A stretch of DNA of 22,801 nt from a virus: positions 1 to 22,801 of IMG/VR virus record IMGVR_UViG_3300048642_000079; one strand, given 5' to 3'. The notes beneath the pieces are model-generated. The model did no database searches. It was given only the letters and a program-made list of their open reading frames with translations, and had not been told where the DNA came from. The position numbers were made by a program, and so were the translations under genes. Each line of letters starts with the position of its first letter. Positions within the stretch are counted from its first letter, which is position 1. Positions 12,393-20,240 of this stretch are shown here, piece after piece.

Positions 12393-13496
12393 TTACTTGA
12401 CCGCGACCAGATCGAGGATGTTGCCACCCTTCCGCTCGATGGCGACGCGGGCGTCTTGGTGCGGGATCGTCTTGGCGTAGGCCGTGACGGCCGTGGTGGC
12501 GTCCCAGACGGTCTCGATGGGGCGGCCTTCCTCGCGCTCGTGGGCGGCTTGGATGGCCTTCGCCTCGCTCTTGGTGAAGCGGCTGGCGAGGAATTTGTCG
12601 AGATCGTCATCGACGCGCTTCTGCTGGGCCTCGGCGATGGTCTGTTCGATGGGCGCGGCCGAGGCGTGCGAGTATTCCATCAAGACCGGGCTGATCTCTT
12701 CGAGCCAGCGATCCGGGGCCGAGCTGGTGTGGCGCAGGCGAATCTCCTTGAAGTCCTGCACGCCCCAGACGATCCGGTTCATGCACACATAGTCGAAGAG
12801 GAAGAACGCCGCGCCGATGCTCTGGGAGCCGACCTCGGAGTTCCAGACGAAGAAGCCGCGAGCGAGCGAGCCGCCCTGACCGTTCCGGCGATCCTTCATC
12901 TCGATCCGGTTGGTCTCGTCGGCGAGGAAGACGAAGATGTCGCGGTCGGAGCCGTAGATCGTCGTGTTGTCGCGGGTGATGTCAACCTGCTTGCCGAATT
13001 CGCCGGGGACGCGGAAGTCGCCCGTGCGGCCGTCACCGAATTTCTGGATCAGGGCCGAGGTGATGTCCGAGTTCCAGACCCGGCCGTAGTTCGGGCCGGT
13101 GGCCGCCCGCAGCTCGTTGGTCACGTCGCCGGTCGAGGTCCGCAGCAGCTTCACATCCTCGGCGTCGCGGTTGAAGCGCAGACCGTAGTTCATGCAGTCG
13201 GCCACGATAGGCGCGGGCAGCTTGCGGAGGTAGGAGGCGGGAGCGCCGGAGAGCTGGGCGAGCTGGCCGAAGGACCAGTGGGTCGGGTCGGCGAGGCCGT
13301 CTTCCCCGGCGATGGTGATGCCCTTGATCGGGTCGGCGGCGTGGGGCTGGACTTCGATCTGGCGGGTCGAGATCGTGCGCTGGGTCGAGGCTTCCCGGGA
13401 GGCGATGGCCTTCTGGTTCAGCTCGGTCAGGGACAGGAAACGCTCGTCTGCCGGACGGGAGGCCCACTGGCGGGATGCTTGCATCAGGGTAGTCAT
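12393..13496 (-). CDS. DUF932 (phage/plasmid-like TIGR03299) family protein
   Basis: A 367-residue protein typical in length for DUF932. Recognisable segments are WSFGQLAQLSGAPASYLRKL (residues about 74-93), LRAATGPNYGRVWNSDI, DIFVFLADETNRIE, GFFVWNSEVGSQSIGAAFFL and RIVWGVQDFKEIRLRHT, which recur in this family across phages and plasmids. The biochemical role is unknown; a link to DNA replication or anti-host functions has been suggested for some members but is not established. It is the first gene after the promoter at 13559-13587, which suggests high early expression. Confidence 0.85.
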   Translation of the reverse strand: MTTLMQASRQWASRPADERFLSLTELNQKAIASREASTQRTISTRQIEVQPHAADPIKGITIAGEDGLADPTHWSFGQLAQLSGAPASYLRKLPAPIVADCMNYGLRFNRDAEDVKLLRTSTGDVTNELRAATGPNYGRVWNSDITSALIQKFGDGRTGDFRVPGEFGKQVDITRDNTTIYGSDRDIFVFLADETNRIEMKDRRNGQGGSLARGFFVWNSEVGSQSIGAAFFLFDYVCMNRIVWGVQDFKEIRLRHTSSAPDRWLEEISPVLMEYSHASAAPIEQTIAEAQQKRVDDDLDKFLASRFTKSEAKAIQAAHEREEGRPIETVWDATTAVTAYAKTIPHQDARVAIERKGGNILDLVAVK

Positions 13497-13558
13497 GGGT
13501 CGCTTAGTTCCTTCTCAGGGTTTTGCTCCAAGAGGGTGATTCCCTCCCGGTGAAACGA

Positions 13559-13587
13559 CATATAGGCTACCCACGGTAGATAATCAA
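13559..13587 (-). promoter_or_regulatory. Sigma-70-type promoter for the DUF932 unit
   Basis: On the minus strand, -35 TTGATT (13587-13582), 17-bp spacer, -10 TATATG (13564-13559). The spacer holds the inverted repeat CTACC-GTG-GGTAG, a possible operator, and ends GGTAGCC, as does the promoter at 20241-20269. The leader then carries a small stem (13532-13546). Confidence 0.65.
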
Positions 13588-13621
13588 GAGAAAAATGGTC
13601 TAGGCCGTTTTCAGCCCGGGT

Positions 13622-13646
13622 GGGAAGGGGGCCGAAGCCCCCTCCC
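13622..13646 (-). terminator. Hairpin after the ribonucleotide reductase gene (probable terminator)
   Basis: On the minus strand, GGGAGGGGGC, loop TTCG, GCCCCCTTCCC (one-base bulge) begins 2 bases after the nrdJ stop. A stable UUCG-type loop on a GC stem is typical, but no T-run follows directly; a TTTTT occurs about 30 bases later. It separates the first and second minus-strand units. Confidence 0.6.
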
Positions 13647-13648
13647 GA

Positions 13649-16195
13649 TCAGCCGCATTTGCTGTGACCGCAGCTCGTGCAGACCTCGCAGCCGCCCTCG
13701 GGCTTCAGGGCATACTCCCCGCAGCTCGGACACCGGCTCAGCGGGCCGTGGGCGATGTCGTTGACGGCGAGGCTCTGGGTGGCGTCCTCGGGCCATGCGA
13801 CGCCCGTGCTGCCCTCGTGGCCGTAGGGGGGCACGCTCTGGGCCTTCCGGTAGGCTTGCTCGATGGTGGTGACGCCCGGCATGGCCTTGATGGTCTGAGC
13901 CGGGCCGCCGACCTCCATATGCTCCTTCAGCTTCGTGCCGATGGCCGCGACGAGCGAGGGCTGGTAGCCCCGCTGGCCCCAGAAGCCGCCGGTCGCCGTC
14001 GAGTGAATCTGCTTCAGCTCGCCGGGGATGAAGTCGGCCGAGAAGGGACGCCGCATGACGGCCGAGATCATCCGGGCCAGTGCGGTCATCCATTCGTCGT
14101 GGGTCGGATCGCTCGACCGCAGGAAGACCTCGAAGGGCCGGACCACGCCGTTCTCTTCGATGTCGTTGACGGTCAGGTAGACCGCATCCAGACTCCCGAC
14201 CTTGATCTTGTAGGTCGAGCCGGTCAGCGCCTCCGGGCGATCCGGCAGCACAGCCGGGCCGTAGTGCGCGGCGGCGGCCTCGGGCTCCCACTCGTGGGCG
14301 TTGGCCTCGACCTCGATCTCCGGCTCCTCCTTGGGCTTCTCCTCGACGCTCAGCACCGACCCGGTGATTTCGTTCGGCCGGTAGGTGGTGCAGCCTTTGC
14401 AGCCGGACTCGTAGGCGTCCATGTAGACGTTGGCGAAGTCATCGAACGAGATGTCTTCGGGCAGGTTGATCGTCTTCGAGATCGAGCTGTCGATCCACAT
14501 CTGGGCCACGGCCTGCATCGCGAGGTGCTGGTCAGGCGTGAGCGTCTGGGCCGTCACGAAGTAGCTGGGCAGCTCGCCGTAGGTGAAGTCCGGCCCGGGC
14601 AGGAGATCGCCGTCCGGGTCATCTTCGAGGCTGTCATGCCACTTGCGATAGAGCGCCACGGCATAGTCCTCGACGCGCTCCTCGGTCTTCGAGCCGTCCT
14701 TCTGAAGCACCTTGCGGATGTAGCCGAAGTCGAACATGGGCTCGATCCCGCCGGACACGTTGCCCGCGTAGAGCGAGATGGTGCCGGTGGGGGCGATGGA
14801 GAGGAGGTGCGAGTTGCGGATGCCGTGCTGCCGGATGTCGTCAATGACATCGGCGGGCATACGCTCGGCCGCGAAGGTGCCCGGGGCGAGGTAGCCTTCC
14901 GCCTCGAACGCCGGGAACGCGCCCTTCTCCTTCGCCAGCTCAATCGAGGCGCGGTAGGCTTCGACGGCGATGAATTCCAGCACCTTCCCGGTCAGCTCGC
15001 GGGCTTCGTGCGAGCCGTAGTCGCGGCCGGTCATGGCGAGCATGTCGGCGAGGCCGGTGACGCCCAGACCGATCCGGCGCTTCTGCTGGGACTCGTGGGC
15101 CTGTTGGGGCAGCGGGAAGAGGGACACATCGTTCACGTTGTCCATCATCCGCACGGCGGCCCAGACGGTGCGGCGCAGCTTCTTCGGGTCGATCCCGGCA
15201 TGGCCGATGGAGCCCCCTTTGAAGTCGGTCTTCATGCCCTTGATCCGCTCCCAGACCGGCGTGCGGACCATCTTGGCGAGGTTGATCGAGCCCAGCAGGC
15301 ACGCGCCGTAGGGGGGCAACGGCTGTTCGCCGCAAGGATTCGTAGCGGCGATTTTCTCGCAGTAATTCAAGTTGTTAGCGTGGTTGATGCGGTCGATGAA
15401 GATCACCCCGGGCTCGGCCGCCGCGTAGGTGGCGTGCATGATCTTCTCCCAGAGGTCCACGGCCCGGACGGTGCGGTAGACCTTGCCGTTGAACATGAGG
15501 TGCCAGTCGGCGTCGTGCTTGACGGCTTCCATGAACGGATCGGTGACGAGGACGGACAGGTTGAACATGCGGAACCGGGCCGCGTCCTGCTTCGCCGTGA
15601 TGAAGTCTTCGATGTCGGGGTGGTCGCACCGCATGGTGCCCATCATCGCCCCGCGCCGGGAGCCCGCCGACATGACCGTGCGGCACATCGAGTCCCAGCA
15701 GTCCATGAAGGTGAGCGGCCCAGAGGCGTCGGCCCCCAGCTTCTCGACCAAGGCCCCCTTGGGCCGGATCGTGCTGAAGTCGTAGCCGATGCCGCCGCCC
15801 TGCTGCATGGTCAGCGCGGCCTCGCGGAGCATCGAGAAGATGCCATCCATGGAGTCGGGGATCGTGCCCATCACGTAGCAGTTGAAGAGCGTCACGGCCC
15901 GGCCAGTGCCCGCGCCAGCGACGATCCGGCCCGCCGGGATGAACGCGAAGTCGGCCATGGCCTCGGCGAAGCGTTCGGTCCAGACTTCCTTCTCGGCGGG
16001 CAGCTCGGCGTCGGCCAGAGCTTCGGCGATCCGGTAGATCGTGTCGTCCACGGTCCCGTCGATGGGCTCCTGCGTCTTGTTGTCCTTGAAGCGATACTTC
16101 ATGTCCCAGATTTGCTCCGAGATCGGAGCCGAGAACCGGGTCGGTGCGATGGCGCGGCCGCCGCTCTCGCGCATCTTGTCGTAGAGGTTGGTCAT
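13649..16195 (-). CDS. nrdJ: Class II (adenosylcobalamin-dependent) ribonucleotide reductase
   Basis: An 848-residue enzyme reducing ribonucleotides to deoxyribonucleotides with vitamin B12. NPCGE at 286-290 holds the thiyl-radical Cys288; Cys106 (FNCYV) and Cys299 (YGACLLGSINL) form the redox pair, with the same 11-residue spacing as in characterised class II enzymes. GGGIGYDFSTIRPKG (133-147) and GSRRGAMMGTM (178-188) are also typical, as is APTGTISLYAGNVSGGIEP split near 500. The C-terminus has a zinc-ribbon-like set (CPSCG, CEVCTSCGHSKCG) that supplies the reducing thiols. No B subunit (nrdF) is needed. It needs B12 from the host, as expected for many marine alphaproteobacteria. A hairpin directly follows. 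Confidence 0.95.
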   Translation of the reverse strand: MTNLYDKMRESGGRAIAPTRFSAPISEQIWDMKYRFKDNKTQEPIDGTVDDTIYRIAEALADAELPAEKEVWTERFAEAMADFAFIPAGRIVAGAGTGRAVTLFNCYVMGTIPDSMDGIFSMLREAALTMQQGGGIGYDFSTIRPKGALVEKLGADASGPLTFMDCWDSMCRTVMSAGSRRGAMMGTMRCDHPDIEDFITAKQDAARFRMFNLSVLVTDPFMEAVKHDADWHLMFNGKVYRTVRAVDLWEKIMHATYAAAEPGVIFIDRINHANNLNYCEKIAATNPCGEQPLPPYGACLLGSINLAKMVRTPVWERIKGMKTDFKGGSIGHAGIDPKKLRRTVWAAVRMMDNVNDVSLFPLPQQAHESQQKRRIGLGVTGLADMLAMTGRDYGSHEARELTGKVLEFIAVEAYRASIELAKEKGAFPAFEAEGYLAPGTFAAERMPADVIDDIRQHGIRNSHLLSIAPTGTISLYAGNVSGGIEPMFDFGYIRKVLQKDGSKTEERVEDYAVALYRKWHDSLEDDPDGDLLPGPDFTYGELPSYFVTAQTLTPDQHLAMQAVAQMWIDSSISKTINLPEDISFDDFANVYMDAYESGCKGCTTYRPNEITGSVLSVEEKPKEEPEIEVEANAHEWEPEAAAAHYGPAVLPDRPEALTGSTYKIKVGSLDAVYLTVNDIEENGVVRPFEVFLRSSDPTHDEWMTALARMISAVMRRPFSADFIPGELKQIHSTATGGFWGQRGYQPSLVAAIGTKLKEHMEVGGPAQTIKAMPGVTTIEQAYRKAQSVPPYGHEGSTGVAWPEDATQSLAVNDIAHGPLSRCPSCGEYALKPEGGCEVCTSCGHSKCG

Positions 16196-16237
16196 AAGTG
16201 CTGTCCTATATCGAGCGTGAATCGGTGAGCGTGGACG

Positions 16238-16741
16238 CTACGCCCACGGGTGGTTGTGGGCAAGGGGGTCGTCCACAAGATGCAGTTTCGCGGCCGCCAT
16301 GAAGGCCCCGCAGCCCTCCTCGTCAATCCGCTCCTGCACCATGTCGAAGGAGCCGGAGTAGATGATCCAGTAGCCGAGGGCCTTGCCGATGAATTCCCGG
16401 GCGAAGCCCTCGACCAGCTCCTTGGCGTAGAGGGCCATGATCCGCTCCTCGGCCACGCTGTAGTCGATCTCGGCCGCCGGGCGCTTGAACCGCTCCTCGA
16501 CCCAGCTCTCGGACAGGTTCGGCGTGCCCTCCACGATGTAGGGCTGAAGGCCATAGGCGTGCCGCATCTGCTTGCGGAGATCGCGCAGCATGGCCTCGGT
16601 CTTGCCCGGCGCGGCGGGCTTCAGGAATTGCACCTCCGGCCCCTTGGCGGGCCAGCGGCCGGTCACGGTGCCGCCGCGCTCCGTGGTGCCCGTCATGGCG
16701 TCCATGAGGCGCTGCTGGTGGGGGTAGACCTTCTTGCCCAT
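16238..16741 (-). CDS. Hypothetical protein upstream of nrdJ (167 aa)
   Basis: ATG 16741 is chosen because GGGGGG lies 7 bases before it; GTG 16747, which overlaps the upstream stop, would add two residues. The sequence has a basic N-terminus (GKKVYPHQQRLMDAM), a helical middle (KTEAMLRDLRKQMRHAYGLQ) and a mixed C-terminal part with REFIGKALGYWIIYSGSF, ending HNHPWA. No known motif. Its place just before nrdJ does not by itself show a role in nucleotide reduction. Confidence 0.6.
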   Translation of the reverse strand: MGKKVYPHQQRLMDAMTGTTERGGTVTGRWPAKGPEVQFLKPAAPGKTEAMLRDLRKQMRHAYGLQPYIVEGTPNLSESWVEERFKRPAAEIDYSVAEERIMALYAKELVEGFAREFIGKALGYWIIYSGSFDMVQERIDEEGCGAFMAAAKLHLVDDPLAHNHPWA

Positions 16742-16743
16742 GG

Positions 16744-17382
16744 TCACACCCCCCGGCGCTTCAGGCGCTCGCTGACGTGCTTGATGTCGGCTTCGAGGCG
16801 CTGGACCTCGGAGAGCGCGAGCTTGGCCTTGGCGGCCGCCTCCTTGGCGTCCTCCTTCAGCATGTCCAGCTCGGCCCGCAGCTCGACCAGCGCCGGGTCG
16901 GGACCGGCCGGACCGAAGTTGTCCTCGCGGACCTCGCGCACCCAGCCGACCGGCACCTTCAGCTCGGCCGCGATGGAATCGTCTGTCACGTCGAGGGCGT
17001 AGCAGTTGTTCGCCGTGTCGTAGGCGTCGTCAATCGCTCGGAAGATCGAACGCTTGGCGTCGCGGGTCAGCTCGCGCGGCGGCGTCTCGGACGGGCTGGG
17101 CTTGGCGGTGGTCTGGCTGGGCACGGTGGCCTCCTTCGGCGGGTTGGCGTGGTCGGGGCATAGGTGCTGCCCCTTCTTGGCGTCGGTCTTCCATCCGGCC
17201 CGCCCGGCGGCCTTGTAAACCTGATCGGGCGGGCGGCGGTGCCGGTTGACGGTCATGTCGTAGCAGGCACCGCAGCCGGGGACGCTGCACTCGACGCGCT
17301 GGGCACGCCCTGTCGAGATGCCCCGCTCATCGGTGATGGGCACCTCGGCGATGTAGGCAAAGTCGTCACGGGTTCTGCCCAT
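16744..17382 (-). CDS. Putative DNA-binding protein: zinc module, helix-turn-helix and coiled coil
   Basis: A 212-residue protein from ATG 17382 (TAATG junction with the HD gene stop). Residues 32-40 and 73-78 give CSVPGCGAC and HLCPDH, a possible split zinc site. A Pro/Ser/Thr-rich linker follows (84-102). Residues about 104-158 look like a helix-turn-helix (TDDSIAAELKVPVGWVREV). The C-terminus (163-208) is a coiled coil (LRAELDMLKEDAKEAAAKAK) with a basic end. It may be a phage regulator or replication accessory protein; this is inferred from domain order. Confidence 0.6.
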   Translation of the reverse strand: MGRTRDDFAYIAEVPITDERGISTGRAQRVECSVPGCGACYDMTVNRHRRPPDQVYKAAGRAGWKTDAKKGQHLCPDHANPPKEATVPSQTTAKPSPSETPPRELTRDAKRSIFRAIDDAYDTANNCYALDVTDDSIAAELKVPVGWVREVREDNFGPAGPDPALVELRAELDMLKEDAKEAAAKAKLALSEVQRLEADIKHVSERLKRRGV

Positions 17383-17939
17383 TACTGGCTCCGTGCCCAT
17401 TCGATCAGCGACGGCCCCTGCATCATCCAGCGAGCCCGCGTGGGGGCGTTCCACTCCTCGGGCTCCTCACCCAGCGCGAAGACCCATTCCAGCGTCTCGG
17501 CGGCCTTGTCGTAGCGGTGGACGAGGCTGCGGGCCATCGGGCTCGGGGTGCCCACGTTGGCCGCCATGTGGATCGCGTGGTCGAGCGCCATTTCCAGCCG
17601 GTGCAGGGCATCGGTGTGCTGGTAGAGGAAGGTCTTGATCGGGCCGATGATGTCGCCCGTGATTCCCTCGTGGTAGTCGTGGAAATGCGCGTAGGTGATG
17701 AGGTCGGCCTTGTAGTTGCCGAGGGGGTCCAGCTCCTCGACGCTCTCGCCCTCGATCAGCTTGCAGACGAGCATGGTGTGCTGCCAGACGGTCAGGGCCT
17801 TGGGCTGGCCGCCGAACCGCTTGATGGTCCGCAGCTTGTTCTCGATCTCGTCCAGCTTGATCTCCTCGACCTTGGGCTGGTTGAGGTCAGCGATCAGCAT
17901 GGGGCCGCTCTGAAAGCGGACTTCGCGGGGACGGTGCAT
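17382..17939 (-). CDS. HD-domain (deoxy)nucleotide phosphohydrolase, YfbR/DatZ-like
   Basis: A 185-residue protein. The HD-domain residues are His54 (LTVWQHTMLV), His87-Asp88 (YAHFHDYHEG), Glu91 and Asp96 (GDIIGPIK). The segment TIKRFGGQPKALTVWQHT is typical of the phage HD family that includes the dATP triphosphohydrolase DatZ as well as YfbR-type 5'-deoxynucleotidases. It would remove phosphate groups from a deoxynucleotide, in the cytoplasm; the exact substrate cannot be read. With NrdJ, ThyX and the DUF550 enzyme it forms a set that shapes the dNTP pool. ATG 17939 is used; Met14 is an alternative. Confidence 0.8.
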   Translation of the reverse strand: MHRPREVRFQSGPMLIADLNQPKVEEIKLDEIENKLRTIKRFGGQPKALTVWQHTMLVCKLIEGESVEELDPLGNYKADLITYAHFHDYHEGITGDIIGPIKTFLYQHTDALHRLEMALDHAIHMAANVGTPSPMARSLVHRYDKAAETLEWVFALGEEPEEWNAPTRARWMMQGPSLIEWARSQ

Positions 17940-17940
17940 G

Positions 17941-18423
17941 TCAGGTTCCTCTCGTTGCGTCGGCGGCCAGAGCGTCGAAGGTGGTCAGGCCGTAGAGGAC
18001 CGCCTGCACGTCGATGCGCAGGGCGATCAGGTTGATCCAGTAGGCGTCGTAGCCGCCGCTCGCGCCGTCCTTCTTCTCGGCGAGGTCCACGATGACCTCG
18101 GCCGGGCGCTCGCGCAGGCATGTGTCCAGCGACTCGCCCCGGGCCTGAAGCTCGCGACGCAGCTCCAACAGGCGGGCCGGGCCGGGCTCCGTGTCGAAGA
18201 CCAGCGGCTTCATCGGGCCGCCGAGGTTGACGAGCTTCCACTTGCTCGCGTTGGCCGAACGCATGGCCTCCGGGATCATGGCGGCCAGACCGGCGGGGAT
18301 GTCCCCCACCGGCACGGCGATGCCATACTTGCCGTTCATGTGGTCAACCCGGTCGAGGCTCGGGAAATGGATCGAGCTGATCTGGAAGGCGAAGCGGGCG
18401 GCGACGTTGCTGGGCAGGGTCAT
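17941..18423 (-). CDS. Hypothetical protein (160 aa)
   Basis: Starts at ATG 18423 in an ATGA overlap with the upstream stop and ends 1 base before the HD gene start. Its sequence mixes short strands and helices (ARFAFQISSIHFPSLDRV, LLELRRELQARGESL, WINLIALRIDVQAVLYGL). No family, membrane segment or metal motif is seen. Function unknown. Confidence 0.6.
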   Translation of the reverse strand: MTLPSNVAARFAFQISSIHFPSLDRVDHMNGKYGIAVPVGDIPAGLAAMIPEAMRSANASKWKLVNLGGPMKPLVFDTEPGPARLLELRRELQARGESLDTCLRERPAEVIVDLAEKKDGASGGYDAYWINLIALRIDVQAVLYGLTTFDALAADATRGT

Positions 18424-18995
18424 TCGGGCATGTCCTCGATCAGCGAGTCAGCCTCGTCGCGGATGCGGGTCAGCTCGTTCTCGTAGTCGCCATACACCTC
18501 GTCGTAGGTCTGGCCGTCGCCGTTGACGAGATCGGGGTCTTCGTCTTCGGCCGCGTCCTCGGGCCGCTGGTCGAAGTCGGCCTCCTCGGGCTCTTCGAGC
18601 TGGTCCATCTCATCGGCCAGCCCTTCCAGCTCGTCGGCCTTGGACTCGCACTGGTTGGCCCGCTCTTCGAGCATCTGTCCGGTCTCGCCCTGCTGAAGCC
18701 CCTCAGGCATGTTGTCGAAGGAGCCCTGCGCCTCCTGCCCGGCGTCCCGGATCGCTTCGGCTGCGGCCCGGATGTCCTCGGCCTCCTTGCCGCTCTCGTC
18801 CCACGTCTCCTGCGCGGCGAGGTAGGCGCTCTTGAAGGCCGAGGTGGTGAGCTGGCTGGGCTTCAGCGGCGTCTTCGAGCGCAGGGTGATCCCGCCGCGC
18901 TGCTGCTTGATCTTGGCGGTGTAATACATCTCGCCCTTGGCGATGCCTTGGGCGGGGTAGTCCTTGCGGGCTTTGCGGTAGTGAACGCGGGGCAT
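18420..18995 (-). CDS. Hypothetical acidic, helical protein (191 aa)
   Basis: ATG 18995 follows AGGACCAGAC. A basic N-terminal head (MPRVHYRKARKDYP, GIAKGEMYYTAKIKQQRGG) gives way to a long acidic helical region that looks coiled-coil (about 75-135; ERANQCESKADELEGLADEM) and ends in Asp/Glu-rich sequence (AAEDEDPDLVNGDG). The head resembles a short segment seen in other phage proteins of unknown function. No catalytic motif. Confidence 0.6.
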   Translation of the reverse strand: MPRVHYRKARKDYPAQGIAKGEMYYTAKIKQQRGGITLRSKTPLKPSQLTTSAFKSAYLAAQETWDESGKEAEDIRAAAEAIRDAGQEAQGSFDNMPEGLQQGETGQMLEERANQCESKADELEGLADEMDQLEEPEEADFDQRPEDAAEDEDPDLVNGDGQTYDEVYGDYENELTRIRDEADSLIEDMPE

Positions 18996-19043
18996 GTCTG
19001 GTCCTTGTCGCTCAGGTTTCAGGTTGGTGGTGGGGGCCTATCG

Positions 19044-19403
19044 CTAGGCCAGAATCCGTTTCAGCAGCAGGGCCGCCAGCGCGGCGACGTAGACCGCGCC
19101 AGCGCCGGGCAGCGGCACGTTGGCGTCCACGCCCGAGCCGTTGAAGACGAAGGCAAGGCACGCCTCGTCCCCATACTTCTCGTGACAGGGCACTTGCTCC
19201 TCGCAGGTAGGGGGCAGGGTGAGCCCCTTGCCCACCACCACCAGCGGCTCGCGGTCGTCCCGGGGCCAGATCGCGTCGAGCGAGGCTTCCGGGAGGCACG
19301 GGTCGCCCTTGAAGTCGGTGCCCAGCAGATCGTCCAGCGTGACCGGCTGGTCGGAGATGACGATGACCGGGATGTCGTGCTTCGGGTCGGTGGTGGTGGA
19401 CAT
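19044..19403 (-). CDS. Small protein with C-terminal membrane anchor (119 aa)
   Basis: Starts at ATG 19403 after a GGAG site. The soluble part has four Cys (residues 36, 67, 73, 82) and no N-terminal signal peptide. The C-terminus reads VPLPG (96-100), a hydrophobic helix (about 101-114, AGAVYVAALAALLL) and KRILA. This looks like a tail-anchored protein. The VPLP-helix-basic order recalls the VPLPA-CTERM sorting tail of alphaproteobacteria, but without a signal peptide that reading is weak. The Cys set suggests an oxidised or metal-binding fold. Function unknown. Confidence 0.6.
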   Translation of the reverse strand: MSTTTDPKHDIPVIVISDQPVTLDDLLGTDFKGDPCLPEASLDAIWPRDDREPLVVVGKGLTLPPTCEEQVPCHEKYGDEACLAFVFNGSGVDANVPLPGAGAVYVAALAALLLKRILA

Positions 19404-19415
19404 GATGGTCTCCGA

Positions 19416-19745
19416 TCAGGCGTCGAGCATTTCGCGCGAGGCGACGGCCGCGCCGCCGGGGTGCTTCGAGCGCAGGAGGTCAGCCTTCAGCTTGCGCATC
19501 TGGGCCTTGACCGACTGGCGCTCCATGCGGCGGCGCACCTGACGGCTGGTGGGCGGCGAGCTGGCCTTCCGCTTCTTCTCGGCCTTCTTGCGGGCCTTCG
19601 CCTCTTCCTTCTCGCGGGCGATCCGGCGGGCCGTGCCCTGACCCGTGGGGCCGAAGTCATAGGCCGGGGTCATAATCATCCGCTGAAGCTGGTCAGCGAA
19701 CCGGGCGACGACGAAGGTGGCGTTGGGGGCGGCTACGATTGCCAT
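19416..19745 (-). CDS. Small, very basic protein (109 aa), possible nucleic-acid binder
   Basis: ATG 19745 with AAGGA 10 bases upstream; the frame is open further upstream but over the neighbouring gene. After MAIVAAPNATFVVARFADQL the protein becomes strongly basic: REKEEAKARKKAEKKRKAS, then SRQVRRRMERQSVKAQMRK. This points to DNA or RNA binding, without a recognised domain. It is 12 bases upstream of the next gene's start and forms part of the first early unit. Confidence 0.6.
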   Translation of the reverse strand: MAIVAAPNATFVVARFADQLQRMIMTPAYDFGPTGQGTARRIAREKEEAKARKKAEKKRKASSPPTSRQVRRRMERQSVKAQMRKLKADLLRSKHPGGAAVASREMLDA

Positions 19746-19819
19746 GGTGGGTAGTCCTTTCGCTTGATGTTTCCGGCTGGGCCGGTAGCCCAACCGTAGG
19801 TCCGAATCCGTCTGGCGGT

Positions 19820-20200
19820 CTAGTCCACGAAGCGGACGATGATCTCCTTCGGAGCGAGGCCGAATTGCGCGACCAGCTTCGAGGCGATCTCGTTGCGAGC
19901 GCCGATGTGGCGGCACGGGTCCATCATGATCCCGACGCCCATCTTGCCCACCTGATGAGCGTGGAAGGCGTTGTAGATCGGCTGGATGTCGGCCGGGCGG
20001 CCCTTGTAGATGATGATGGTGGTGGTCTCGATCCCGAGCGCGGCCATGACGGTGAAGAGCTTGCCTTCCGCCTCGGCCTTGTCCTCTTCGGCGGCGCGGA
20101 GTTCCTGCCGTTCACGGCGCTCGCGCTGGGCGGCTTCAAGGCGCGTCTCGAAGCGCATGTTGGAGAGATCGTGATCGGGGGTCTGGGATTGGTCCGGCAT
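19820..20200 (-). CDS. Hypothetical protein, first gene of the early region (126 aa)
   Basis: Starts at ATG 20200 after AGAGGACCAG, about 35 bases downstream of the expected start of the 20241-20269 promoter. The N-terminal half is a charged helix (RLEAAQRERRERQELRAAEE), followed by an alpha/beta part (GIETTTIIIYKGRPADIQPI, GVGIMMDP, PKEIIVRFVD). No family recognised. Position right behind the best promoter suggests an immediate-early product, perhaps host-directed. Confidence 0.6.
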   Translation of the reverse strand: MPDQSQTPDHDLSNMRFETRLEAAQRERRERQELRAAEEDKAEAEGKLFTVMAALGIETTTIIIYKGRPADIQPIYNAFHAHQVGKMGVGIMMDPCRHIGARNEIASKLVAQFGLAPKEIIVRFVD

Positions 20201-20240
20201 CTGGTCCTCTGGTCCGGTGGGAATCAGGTCTTGCCCCGAT

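Noticed and set aside
13664-16228. Long open frame (854 codons) on the plus strand opposite nrdJ
   Set aside because: It mirrors the nrdJ gene on the other strand, as often happens in GC-rich DNA; its product is low-complexity Arg/Gly/Val/Leu without motifs, while the minus strand shows a complete class II reductase.
15310-16237. Cobalamin riboswitch before nrdJ
   Set aside because: Only 42 bases separate nrdJ from the upstream gene, too few for a riboswitch, and no B12-box is seen.
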